From Xanthobacter autotrophicus (GTDB taxonomy: Bacteria; Pseudomonadota; Alphaproteobacteria; Rhizobiales; Xanthobacteraceae): 64,000 nt of DNA. The notes under the pieces are model-generated. The model was not told where the DNA came from. It saw nothing but the letters and a program-made list of their open reading frames with translations, and searched no databases. The stretch lies in NCBI RefSeq assembly GCF_043194295.1, contig NZ_JBAFVK010000002.1, one strand, 5' to 3'. Position numbers and translations under genes: made by a program. This document shows positions 47,754 to 55,701 of this stretch, in pieces (position 1 is the stretch's first letter; every line of letters starts with the position of its first letter).

Positions 47754-49171
47754 AACGGATCGCCCTCAAGGGCCTCGCCCTTGCCGCCATCCTGGCGGCG
47801 GGGGCCGGGGGCTACTGGGCTGGCGTCCGGGGTCTCCCGGTGGCCGGCCTCCACGAATGGCTTGGTGTCGAGGCAACCCTTGCAGCAGCTAAGCCGGCCG
47901 GCACGGGAGCGGTGATCTATCATCGGGATCCCGACGGGAAACCGGTCTATTCGGCGACGCCTCGCCAAACCGGGGACGGCCGGCCTTTCCGCGCCGTTCG
48001 CGCCAGCGAGGATGTGAGCTTCGAGGACAAGCCGCCGGCGGCGGCCGAGGCGACCGGGGAGGCAGGCCCGCGGCGCGTCCTCTACTACCGCAATCCGATG
48101 GGCCTGCCGGACACCTCGCCGGTGCCGAAGAAGGACTCCATGGGGATGGACTACATCCCCGTCTATGGAGGCGAGGACGATGGCGGCTCGGTTGTGCGGG
48201 TGTCGCTTGGCAAGCTGCAGCGGACCGGTGTGCGATCCGAGTTGGCAGCGCGCCGGGCCGTCGGAAGGCTGGTGCGCGTACCCGGAATGGTCCAGCTCGA
48301 CGAGCGGCGCGTCTCCGTGGTCGCAACCCGGAGCGATGCCTTCGTCAACGAGGTGGCGAACGTCACAACGGGAGACCGGGTGACGAAAGGCCAGATCCTT
48401 CTCAGGCTCTATTCGCCAGACATTGCCGCCGCCGGCGCCCAGCTCCTCACCGATCTCACCAGCGGCGGCCGCGACAGCGCTCTCGGAGGCGCCCGCCAGC
48501 GCCTGGAGAATCTCGGGCTGCCGCCTGAGGCGATCGCCGAGATCGAGCGGACGCGCAAGGTGCCGCTGTCGATGACGTGGCGTGCGCCGCGCGATGGCGT
48601 CGTGCTCGAACGCAATGTCGTCGACGGCATGAAGGCAGCGCCGGGCGATGTGCTGTTCCGCCTCGCCGACATTTCGACCATCTGGGTGCTGGCGGATGTG
48701 CCGGAATTCGACCTCGGCGCCGTTCGGCTCGGTGCACCGGTGACAATCCGGGTGCGGAGCCTACCGGGACGCACCTTCGAAGGACGTGTGTCGCTGATCT
48801 ATCCGCAGGTCGGTGAAGCGACGCGGGCCACGCGCGTGCGGATCGAGATCGCCAATCCCGGCGGTGTTCTGCTCCCAAACATGTATGCCGAAGTGGAGAT
48901 CGGCACAGGCGACGCCGCGCCGGTGGTTGCCGTCCCCGATAGCGCGGTGATCGACACCGGCACGCGACAGGTCGTGATCATTGATCGTGGAGAGGGCCGG
49001 TTCGAACCGCGCGAGGTGAAGATTGGTCTGCGCGGCGAAGGCTTCACCGAGATCCGCGAGGGCATTGCGGAGGGCGACCGTGTCGTTGTCGCGGCGAACT
49101 TCCTGATCGATGCCGAGAGCAATCTGAAGGCGGCACTGCGCGGTCTCACAGTTCCGGAGACGCGGCCATGA
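47750..49171 (+). CDS. cusB: Cu/Ag efflux periplasmic adaptor CusB
   Basis: This 473-residue membrane-fusion protein has an N-terminal leader and then a heavy-metal-binding domain (YYRNPMGLPDTSPVPKKDSM, then GMDYIPVY) common in CusB-type adaptors. Barrel, lipoyl and hairpin parts follow (VRVPGMVQLDERRVSVVATR, TWRAPRDGVVLERNVVDGMK, GVLLPNMYAEVEIG). It links CusA to an outer-membrane duct and can take copper from periplasmic carriers. It overlaps cusA by four bases. No cusC-like gene lies in this row. Confidence 0.9.
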   Translation: MKRIALKGLALAAILAAGAGGYWAGVRGLPVAGLHEWLGVEATLAAAKPAGTGAVIYHRDPDGKPVYSATPRQTGDGRPFRAVRASEDVSFEDKPPAAAEATGEAGPRRVLYYRNPMGLPDTSPVPKKDSMGMDYIPVYGGEDDGGSVVRVSLGKLQRTGVRSELAARRAVGRLVRVPGMVQLDERRVSVVATRSDAFVNEVANVTTGDRVTKGQILLRLYSPDIAAAGAQLLTDLTSGGRDSALGGARQRLENLGLPPEAIAEIERTRKVPLSMTWRAPRDGVVLERNVVDGMKAAPGDVLFRLADISTIWVLADVPEFDLGAVRLGAPVTIRVRSLPGRTFEGRVSLIYPQVGEATRATRVRIEIANPGGVLLPNMYAEVEIGTGDAAPVVAVPDSAVIDTGTRQVVIIDRGEGRFEPREVKIGLRGEGFTEIREGIAEGDRVVVAANFLIDAESNLKAALRGLTVPETRP

Positions 49172-52100
49172 TCGCACGCCTCATCGGCTGGTCCGCCCGC
49201 AACCTCGTGCTGGTCTTCGTCGGCACGGTGTTCGCCGTCGCCGCCGGGTTTTACGCGTTGAAGACGCTGCCGCTCGACGCCATCCCCGACCTCTCGGACG
49301 TGCAGGTGATCGTCTATACCGATTATCCCGGCCAGGCGCCGCAGGTGGTCGAGGACCAGGTCACCTATCCGCTCACCACCGCGATGCTGACGGTGCCGAA
49401 ATCGAAGGTGGTGCGCGGCTTCTCCTTCTTCGGCGTCTCCTTCGTCTATGTGATCTTCGAGGACGGCACGGATCCCTATTGGGCGCGGTCGCGCGTGCTG
49501 GAATATCTCAACGCCGCCGCGCAGCGGTTGCCGGCCGGCGTGACGCCGACCTTGGGACCGGATGCCACCGGTGTCGGCTGGGTCTACCAATATGCCGTCG
49601 TGGCAAAGCAGATGACGCTCGCCGAGCTGCGCTCGCTGCAGGATTGGGTGATCCGCTTTGGTGCCTCGAAAGCGGAGGGCGTCGCGGAGGTCGCCAGCGT
49701 CGGCGGCTTCGTGAAGCAATATGCGATCGTGGTCGATCCGAACCGGCTGCGGGCGCTGGGCATCCCGCTCGACCGGGTACGCGAGGCGGTAAAAGCCAGC
49801 AACGCCGATGTCGGCGGCCGCACGGTCGAGCTCTCCGAGTTCGAGTTCATGGTGCGCGGGCGCGGCTATATCCGGAGCGTGGCCGACATCGAGAACGTGG
49901 TGCTGAAGACCGACAGGGGTGTGGCGCTACGGGTCAAGGATGTGGCCCGCGTCGAGATCGGCCCGGACGAGCGGCGCGGCATCACCGAGCTCAATGGCGA
50001 GGGCGAGGTCGCCAGCGGCATCGTGCTGCAGCGCTTCGGCGCAAACGCGCTGACCGTAATCGAGAACGTCAAGGCGCGGCTTGCCGAGATCGCCTCCAGC
50101 CTCCCCAAGGGCACCGAGATCGTGCCGGTCTATGACCGCTCCGAGCTGATCGGCCGGGCGATCGAGACGCTGAAGGGCACGCTGATCGAGGAGAGCATCA
50201 TCGTCGCGCTGGTCTGCGTGGTGTTCCTGCTACATCTGCGCAGCGCGCTCGTCGCCATCCTGATGCTGCCGGTCGGCATCCTGATGGCGTTCGCGGCGAT
50301 GAAGGCGATCGGGCTGGGCTCCAACATCATGAGTCTCGGCGGCATCGCCATTGCGGTGGGCGCCATGATCGACGCCGCCATCGTGATGATCGAGAACGCC
50401 CACAAGCATCTGGAGCGCGCCCCGCCGGACAAGCCGCGGGTCGAGATCCTGATCGAGGCGGCGAGCCAGGTCGGTCCGGCGCTGTTCTTCAGCCTGCTCG
50501 TCATCACCGTCTCCTTCCTGCCGATCTTCACGCTGGAATCGCAGGAAGGCCGGATGTTCGGCCCGCTCGCCTTCACCAAGACCTTCGCCATGGCGGCCTC
50601 GGCCTTGTTGTCCGTAACATTGGTGCCGGCGCTGATGGTGGTCTTCGTGCGCGGCCGGATCATCCCGGAGCACAGGAACCCGATCAACCGGTTCCTGATC
50701 TGGGTCTATCGCCCGGTCATCCGCGGCGTCCTGAAGGCCAAGACGCTCACCATCCTCGCCGCGCTCATTGCGCTTGGCGTCACCGTCTGGCCGGCACGCC
50801 AGCTCGGCTCGGAGTTCATGCCGAGCCTCGACGAGGGGACGCTGATGTACATGCCAACCACCTTGCCGGGCATCTCCATCACCAAGGCGGCCGAGCTGCT
50901 GCAGATGCAGGACCGCATCATCAAGAGCTTCCCGGAGGTGGCCTCGGTCTATGGCAAGGCCGGGCGTGCGCTCACCGCGACCGATCCGGCGCCGACCGAG
51001 ATGTTCGAGACCATCATCAACCTGAAGCCGAAGAACGAATGGCGGCCGGGCGTCACCATCGACAGCCTGAAGGCCGAGATGGACCAGGCGCTGCAATTCC
51101 CCGGCGTCTCCAATGCCTGGACCATGCCGATCCGCGCCCGCATCGACATGCTTGCGACCGGCATCCGCACCCCGGTCGGGGTCAAGGTGTTCGGCACCGA
51201 CCTCGGCCAGATGGAGCAGAGCGCCCGTGAGATCGAGCGGGTGCTGCGATCGGTGCCGGGCACATCGAGCGCCTATGCCGAGCGGGTGATCGGCGGCTAC
51301 TATCTCGACATCGTGCCGGACCGCGACGTGCTGGGGCGCTACGGCCTGGCCGTCGGCGACGTCCAAGGCGTGATCGCAAGCGGGCTCGGGGCGGAGACGG
51401 TGACCACCACAGTCGAGGGCCGCGAGCGCTACGCCGTCACCATACGCTACCCTCGCGACTTCCGAAGCGACCCGCAATCGATCGCCCGCGACGTGCAGGT
51501 GCCCCTGCCGGGCGGCGGAACGGTGCCGCTCGGCGAAGTCGCCAAGGTCGAGCTCACCCGCGGTGCGACCTCGATCCGCACGGAGAACGGCCAGCTCGCC
51601 GTCTATGTCTTCGTCGATATCGCCGGCCGGGACCTGGGCGGCTATGTCGCCGAAGCGCAGCGAGTTGTAGCGAACGAGGTCAAGCTACCGCCCGGAACCT
51701 ACGTCTCGTGGAGCGGCCAGTTCGAATATCTCCAGCGCGCCGAGGCGCGGCTGAAGATCGTCGTGCCGGTGACGTTGCTCATCATCTTCCTGCTGCTCTA
51801 CCTCAACTTCCGGGCACTGACCGAGACGCTCATCGTCATGCTGTCGCTGCCGTTCGCGCTGGTCGGCGGCATCTGGCTGATGTGGTGGCTCGGCTTCAAC
51901 ATGTCGGTCGCCGTGGCCGTCGGCTTCATCGCGCTCGCCGGCGTCGCCGCCGAGACCGGCGTCATCATGCTGATCTATCTCGAGCAGGCGATGGCGGAAC
52001 TGAAGGCTGAGCGGGAGGAGCAAGGACGGCCCTTCACCCGCACCGATCTCTACCAGGCAATCATGCTCGGTGCCGTCGAACGGGTGCGGCCGAAGATGAT

Positions 52101-52344
52101 GACGGTCATTGCGATCACGGCCGGCCTCGTCCCGATCCTGTGGAGCACCGGCACCGGCTCGGAAGTGATGCAGCGCATTGCGGTGCCGATGATAGGCGGC
52201 ATGGTGTCGTCGACGGTGCTGACGCTGGTCGTGATCCCCGCTGTCTATGGACTGATCAAAGGCTGGCGGTTGCCGCGGAGTGTCACCGCCGACGAGAGGG
52301 CAATCGAACAGGGGCCAGCCGGCCTCAAGGCTGCCGCCAAATAA
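49168..52344 (+). CDS. cusA: Cu/Ag RND efflux permease CusA
   Basis: This 1058-residue permease has CusA-type signatures: N-terminal LPLDAIPDLSDVQVIVYTDY and a helix-4 segment GGIAIAVGAMIDAAIVMIEN, which differs from the DFG-DGA pattern of the Zn/Co/Cd permease at 35.3 kb and matches the monovalent-metal branch. Met-rich elements line the periplasmic part (FMPSLDEGTLMYMPTTLP). It should export Cu(I) and Ag(I) from the periplasm with CusB. A Met-rich micropeptide gene follows after 12 bases. Confidence 0.92.
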   Translation: MIARLIGWSARNLVLVFVGTVFAVAAGFYALKTLPLDAIPDLSDVQVIVYTDYPGQAPQVVEDQVTYPLTTAMLTVPKSKVVRGFSFFGVSFVYVIFEDGTDPYWARSRVLEYLNAAAQRLPAGVTPTLGPDATGVGWVYQYAVVAKQMTLAELRSLQDWVIRFGASKAEGVAEVASVGGFVKQYAIVVDPNRLRALGIPLDRVREAVKASNADVGGRTVELSEFEFMVRGRGYIRSVADIENVVLKTDRGVALRVKDVARVEIGPDERRGITELNGEGEVASGIVLQRFGANALTVIENVKARLAEIASSLPKGTEIVPVYDRSELIGRAIETLKGTLIEESIIVALVCVVFLLHLRSALVAILMLPVGILMAFAAMKAIGLGSNIMSLGGIAIAVGAMIDAAIVMIENAHKHLERAPPDKPRVEILIEAASQVGPALFFSLLVITVSFLPIFTLESQEGRMFGPLAFTKTFAMAASALLSVTLVPALMVVFVRGRIIPEHRNPINRFLIWVYRPVIRGVLKAKTLTILAALIALGVTVWPARQLGSEFMPSLDEGTLMYMPTTLPGISITKAAELLQMQDRIIKSFPEVASVYGKAGRALTATDPAPTEMFETIINLKPKNEWRPGVTIDSLKAEMDQALQFPGVSNAWTMPIRARIDMLATGIRTPVGVKVFGTDLGQMEQSAREIERVLRSVPGTSSAYAERVIGGYYLDIVPDRDVLGRYGLAVGDVQGVIASGLGAETVTTTVEGRERYAVTIRYPRDFRSDPQSIARDVQVPLPGGGTVPLGEVAKVELTRGATSIRTENGQLAVYVFVDIAGRDLGGYVAEAQRVVANEVKLPPGTYVSWSGQFEYLQRAEARLKIVVPVTLLIIFLLLYLNFRALTETLIVMLSLPFALVGGIWLMWWLGFNMSVAVAVGFIALAGVAAETGVIMLIYLEQAMAELKAEREEQGRPFTRTDLYQAIMLGAVERVRPKMMTVIAITAGLVPILWSTGTGSEVMQRIAVPMIGGMVSSTVLTLVVIPAVYGLIKGWRLPRSVTADERAIEQGPAGLKAAAK

Positions 52345-52356
52345 GAGGAGGTTCCA

Positions 52357-52473
52357 ATGATACACGACATGATGGGATCCATGGGATGGGGCATGGGCCT
52401 TGCCGGCCTGATCGGCATCCTCGTCTTGGTGCTGGTGATCGCCGCCCTCACGAAATACGTCTTCTTTCGGTGA
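52357..52473 (+). CDS. Met-rich single-pass membrane micropeptide
   Basis: ATG 52357 lies six bases after GAGGAGG and encodes only 38 residues, too short for most gene finders. The N-terminus is Met-rich (MIHDMMGSMGWGMG, six Met in 14 residues) and the remainder is one hydrophobic helix (LAGLIGILVLVLVIAALTKY) ending in VFFR. It follows cusA by 12 bases. The Met cluster would suit Cu(I) or Ag(I), so it may assist CusBA. The strong ribosome site and clean peptide pattern support a real gene. Confidence 0.7.
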   Translation: MIHDMMGSMGWGMGLAGLIGILVLVLVIAALTKYVFFR

Positions 52474-52540
52474 GGAGCGTCATGCGCAGCTTCGATCGGA
52501 AGCTGGACGCGAGGAAACAGCCAACGAAAGGAGAAACGCC

Positions 52541-52876
52541 ATGACAGCCGAGCTTTTCGCAGCACACCGTGAGTTGGTGATCGGCGCCACATAGGCGACT
52601 GCTATGCTCGTGCTATCGCGCCTCTGGGCGGCCAAGACATCGCACAAGATGACCGTGACCCGCGATCCGAACTGTGGCCATCGTGGCGGTTGGCTTGCCT
52701 ATGTGAGGGCAGTCGGATTTCCGGATCTGATCGAGGCAGCGGACCTCGCTCCCCTCAAGGCTAGACTCGGCATGCCCGATTGCCTGATCTTCTGCGATAT
52801 GGCGGAAGTTGGCGCCCATGTTGCGGAGAGGAGGAAGCCCTTCTCGACGTCAATTGGCAATGGCCACCAATTGTAG
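52541..52876 (+). pseudogene. Decayed DUF411 metal-binding protein
   Basis: ATG 52541 follows an AAAGGAG site, but the frame hits TAG at 52592-52594 after 17 codons. The same frame then continues as AAKTSHKMTVTRDPNCG and DLAPLKARLGMPDCLIFCDM, clearly DUF411-like. In typical members a CGCC motif follows the DPN; here it reads CGHR, so key ligands are lost. The end (from about AERRKPFST) no longer resembles the family. It is a remnant of a copper-binding gene between cusA and the multicopper oxidase. Confidence 0.75.
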
Positions 52877-52919
52877 CTTATGCTATTTATATGCGACTAA
52901 TTCGCATTTGCAGAAAGCG

Positions 52920-54056
52920 ATGCATATGATCAAAGTGCCAGCTTGGTTACGTAAACAGCTGAGCCGGCGCGTGGTGCTGGGAGGCGGGCTAGCGGCTGCC
53001 AGCGGCGCAGCGATAGGTATGACTGGTGCTCTAGCGCAGTCAGGACACGCTTCGAATGCAGGAACTGTCGGCGCTGAAGCAAAGCTGGCTTCAGCCCACC
53101 GCGGAGCCCATGGTGCGATGACCACGGTGGGCGAGGTCGACGAAGCTCGTAATGGCTTCGATCCGACCAAGCTTCTGACCGACTGGGATAGAGGCACTGT
53201 GTCCCAGCTTCCGGATGGGCGGACGCTAAGAACCTTCGAGATCACCGCCGAGGACAAGGAGATCGAGATCGCCCCCGGCATCATGTTTCTAGCCTGGACA
53301 TATAATGGCCGGGTGCCCGGCCCGTCACTGCGCGCGACCGAAGGTGAGCGGCTGAGGATCGTCTTCAGGAACTACGGCTCGCATCCGCATTCGATGCATT
53401 TTCATGGCATCCATGCTGCGCGGATGGACGGCGTTCCAGGCGCAGGGCTGATCGCTCCGGGCGAGGAGTTCGTCTACGAGTTTGATGCACGGCCGTTCGG
53501 ATGCCACCTCTATCACTGCCACGCCCTGCCGCTGAAGCGGCATATCCACAAGGGCATGTACGGCGCCTTCGTCATCGATCCAGATCCCACCCGCCATCCC
53601 GGATATGAGGCCGTTGCCCGCTCACGCCTGCTCGGCACGCGGGAGAATGCCGGATGGCAGGAATTCGTGATGGTGATGAATGCCTTCGATACTAATTTCG
53701 ACGGCGAGAACGAAGTCTATGCAGTCAACACGGTGGCGCACGCCTATGCAAAGAAGCCCATCAAGATCCTCAAGGACAAGCCGATTCGTATCTACCTCGT
53801 CAATATGATCGAGTTCGATCCGATCAACTCTTTCCACCTGCATGCGAACTTCTTCGACTACTTCAATCAAGGCACGACCTTGACGCCGACCCTGAAGACC
53901 GTCGACCTCATCACCCAATGCCAAGCCGAGCGCGGCATTCTCGAGTTCCATTTCAAGGAGCACGAGCCCGGTCTCTACATGTTCCACCCGCATCAGTCGG
54001 AGTTTACCGAACTGGGTTGGGTTGGCATGTTCGATGTCGTGGAGGCCATGTCGTGA
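52920..54056 (+). CDS. Tat-exported multicopper oxidase
   Basis: ATG 52920 gives 378 residues; the upstream open frame is not protein-like and ATG 52926 is also possible. A twin-arginine leader (SRRVVLGGGLAAASGAAIG) directs folded export. Copper sites are visible as HSMHFHGIHA, CHLYHCHALPLKRHIH, SFHLHANFF and MFHPHQSEF. The length fits two-cupredoxin-domain (nitrite reductase-like) oxidases rather than the 500-residue CueO type. A role in oxidising Cu(I) or other metals in the periplasm is likely. It overlaps the next gene. Confidence 0.88.
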   Translation: MHMIKVPAWLRKQLSRRVVLGGGLAAASGAAIGMTGALAQSGHASNAGTVGAEAKLASAHRGAHGAMTTVGEVDEARNGFDPTKLLTDWDRGTVSQLPDGRTLRTFEITAEDKEIEIAPGIMFLAWTYNGRVPGPSLRATEGERLRIVFRNYGSHPHSMHFHGIHAARMDGVPGAGLIAPGEEFVYEFDARPFGCHLYHCHALPLKRHIHKGMYGAFVIDPDPTRHPGYEAVARSRLLGTRENAGWQEFVMVMNAFDTNFDGENEVYAVNTVAHAYAKKPIKILKDKPIRIYLVNMIEFDPINSFHLHANFFDYFNQGTTLTPTLKTVDLITQCQAERGILEFHFKEHEPGLYMFHPHQSEFTELGWVGMFDVVEAMS

Positions 54057-55264
54057 ACCAAGCCGGTCAGCCCCCTTCTACTGCTGCGACAACGCTTCCA
54101 GTCGGGCGTCCCAGTCGAGCCTCGTTGTTCTGGATCGCTATCCCGTTTGCCGTGCTTGGTCTGGCGATCGCGTGGTTGATTGGGACCGATCCGTTATCGA
54201 GCTTTCGCAACGGCGCACCACCGGTCGAGAAGCTGACCTTCGAGCGGACGATCCTGGGTTCCGATGGAGTTCGCCTGCTGGTCCGTGCCGGCGGCTCGCA
54301 ACCTATGACGATCGCCCAGGTCCAGGTCGACGACGCCTATTGGCAGTTTACGCAGACACCGCCGGGTCCGATCGCCCGCGGCGCGACCGCCTGGGTTCAG
54401 TTGCCGTTCCCTTGGGTGGTCGGCGAGGCGCACGGCGTGAAAATCCTCACCAACACCGGCGCCACGTTCAAGCGTGAGATCCCCGTCGCGGTTGCGACAC
54501 CGACCGTGGATTCGATGAGCTTCGTATCCCAGGCTGCCCTTGGCGTCTTTGTCGGCATCCTTCCCGTCGCTATCGGCCTCATGTTCTACCCCGTTCTCCG
54601 TGGCGTTGGCCGCAACGGCATGGACTTCCTGCTCGCATTGACGGTGGGGCTTCTCGCTTTCCTCGTGGTTGATGCGGTTGCTGAAGCGCTCGAACTTGCC
54701 GGCGAGGCCGCCGCCTTGTTCCTGGGACCGGTGATGGTCGTCCTCACCACGATGGGGAGTTTCCTCTTGCTGATGGCTGTCGGCCGCAGCCGTGGCACAC
54801 CGACCGGGCTGGCCCTATCGACCTTCATTGCGCTGGGGATAGGATTGCACAATCTCGGCGAAGGCCTTGCCATCGGCGCTTCTTTCGCCTCGGGAGCGGC
54901 GGATCTCGGTATTTTTCTGGTGCTCGGCTTTACGTTGCACAACATCACGGAAGGCATCGGCATTGCCGCGCCGATACTGAAAGTACGCCCACCGCTTTGG
55001 ACCTTCGCCGGGTTGACGCTGCTTGCTGGCGGGCCAGCCGTCGCAGGTCTATGGATCGGCAGCCTTGCATACGCGCCGCAGTGGTCGGCGCTAGCGCTGG
55101 CGGTCGGTGCCGGAGCTATCCTTCAGGTGATTGTGGAAGTGGGATCGCTACTAGTGCGCAGAAGCGGCGAGATTCAGGTTTCGTTCCTCACACCAGCCGC
55201 AATGACAGGGCTCGCCGCCGGCGTCGGCCTCATGTACGTGACCGCGATGCTCGTAAAGATTTGA
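54053..55264 (+). CDS. ZIP-family metal transporter-like membrane protein
   Basis: This 403-residue protein starts at GTG 54053 over the oxidase stop (GTGA). After one N-terminal helix and a periplasmic domain of about 120 residues (residues 45-160), a bundle of seven or eight helices carries the ZIP motifs GLHNLGEGLAIGA and LHNITEGIGIAAP. ZIP proteins move divalent metals; the extra soluble domain is unusual for the family. Coupling to the oxidase suggests a joint job, perhaps moving an oxidised metal. Direction and metal are unknown. Confidence 0.82.
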   Translation: MNQAGQPPSTAATTLPVGRPSRASLFWIAIPFAVLGLAIAWLIGTDPLSSFRNGAPPVEKLTFERTILGSDGVRLLVRAGGSQPMTIAQVQVDDAYWQFTQTPPGPIARGATAWVQLPFPWVVGEAHGVKILTNTGATFKREIPVAVATPTVDSMSFVSQAALGVFVGILPVAIGLMFYPVLRGVGRNGMDFLLALTVGLLAFLVVDAVAEALELAGEAAALFLGPVMVVLTTMGSFLLLMAVGRSRGTPTGLALSTFIALGIGLHNLGEGLAIGASFASGAADLGIFLVLGFTLHNITEGIGIAAPILKVRPPLWTFAGLTLLAGGPAVAGLWIGSLAYAPQWSALALAVGAGAILQVIVEVGSLLVRRSGEIQVSFLTPAAMTGLAAGVGLMYVTAMLVKI

Positions 55265-55364
55265 ACGCTTCGATCATCCTCGCTTGCATAGGCGAAGCGG
55301 ATCATTGAGGGTTGAAAAATCGACTACAATATCTACGCTGCGGCTCGAAATAGCAATTTGAGAT

Positions 55365-55384
55365 GGTTGCGTGCCCCCGCAACC
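55365..55384. repeat. 7-base stem hairpin
   Basis: GGTTGCG and CGCAACC pair around a six-base C-rich loop. It follows the ZIP gene by 100 bases and could end its transcript. No T run is present. Confidence 0.4.
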
Positions 55385-55411
55385 AAAGGCATCCTTGAGC
55401 TTCAAGGACAT

Positions 55412-55441
55412 CAAACGGGTCGCCGCAAGGCGGCCCGTTTG
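55412..55441. terminator. Hairpin with GCAA tetraloop
   Basis: CAAACGGG-T-CGCC pairs with GGCG-G-CCCGTTTG around GCAA, a GNRA-type loop, giving 12 base pairs and one central mismatch. Intrinsic terminators of this shape are common in GC-rich bacteria, though the trailing T run is weak (TTTGCGTTTGGG). It separates the ZIP gene from the MauG gene. Confidence 0.55.
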
Positions 55442-55449
55442 CGTTTGGG

Positions 55450-55483
55450 CATCTGACTTGCGCATCTGACTTGCGCATCTGAC
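55450..55483 (+). repeat. 13-base tandem repeat, 2.6 copies
   Basis: CATCTGACTTGCG occurs at 55450-55462 and 55463-55475 and continues as CATCTGAC at 55476-55483. The copies are exact. Function unknown; short tandem arrays are sometimes found next to recombination sites or as slippage products. Confidence 0.8.
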
Positions 55484-55649
55484 ACGCCCATCGTGGCCCG
55501 CTGTGCAGCCCGCGCGCGGCTGGGTGGCAAAAACGCCGCCCGTAGCCCCACCAAAGCCGCCTGCCCCTCGGCAAGGCATTGCCGGGGCTTCGATCGGGAG
55601 CACATGGCTCGGGCCCAGGGAACGCGTTGTCCCAGTGACGACCTGTCCT

Positions 55650-55664
55650 TGGACAACATGTCCA
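55650..55664. promoter_or_regulatory. Operator-like dyad before the MauG gene
   Basis: TGGACA and TGTCCA flank ACA, a perfect 6+6 dyad; a third half-site TGTCC lies at 55644-55648, so three half-sites alternate in 21 bases, 38 bases before ATG 55702. The binding protein is unknown. Confidence 0.4.
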
Positions 55665-55701
55665 CTCGCATTGGCCCCAACCCCGGCACGAGAACGGGGA
55701 C

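Larger units (their letters stand above)
55265..55701. other. Gap with hairpins and repeats, possible cargo/chromosome boundary
   Basis: These 437 bases carry no supported gene. They include two hairpins (55365-55384, 55412-55441), a 13-base tandem repeat (55450-55483) and a dyad near the next start (55650-55664). GTTGAAAAATCG near 55312 also resembles the end of the IS1182-type element at 16.9 kb. The genes to the left are metal-resistance cargo and those to the right are housekeeping-like, so the element may end here. No direct repeat with the far side can be tested. Confidence 0.4.

Noticed and set aside
52482..52544. 20-codon frame after the Met-rich micropeptide
   Set aside because: It is short and charged without a pattern; its end coincides with the start of the DUF411 remnant, so it may be only leader sequence.
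55450..55483. CRISPR-like array
   Set aside because: Repeats are only 13 bases, directly adjacent with no spacers, and fewer than three copies; no cas genes are in the window.
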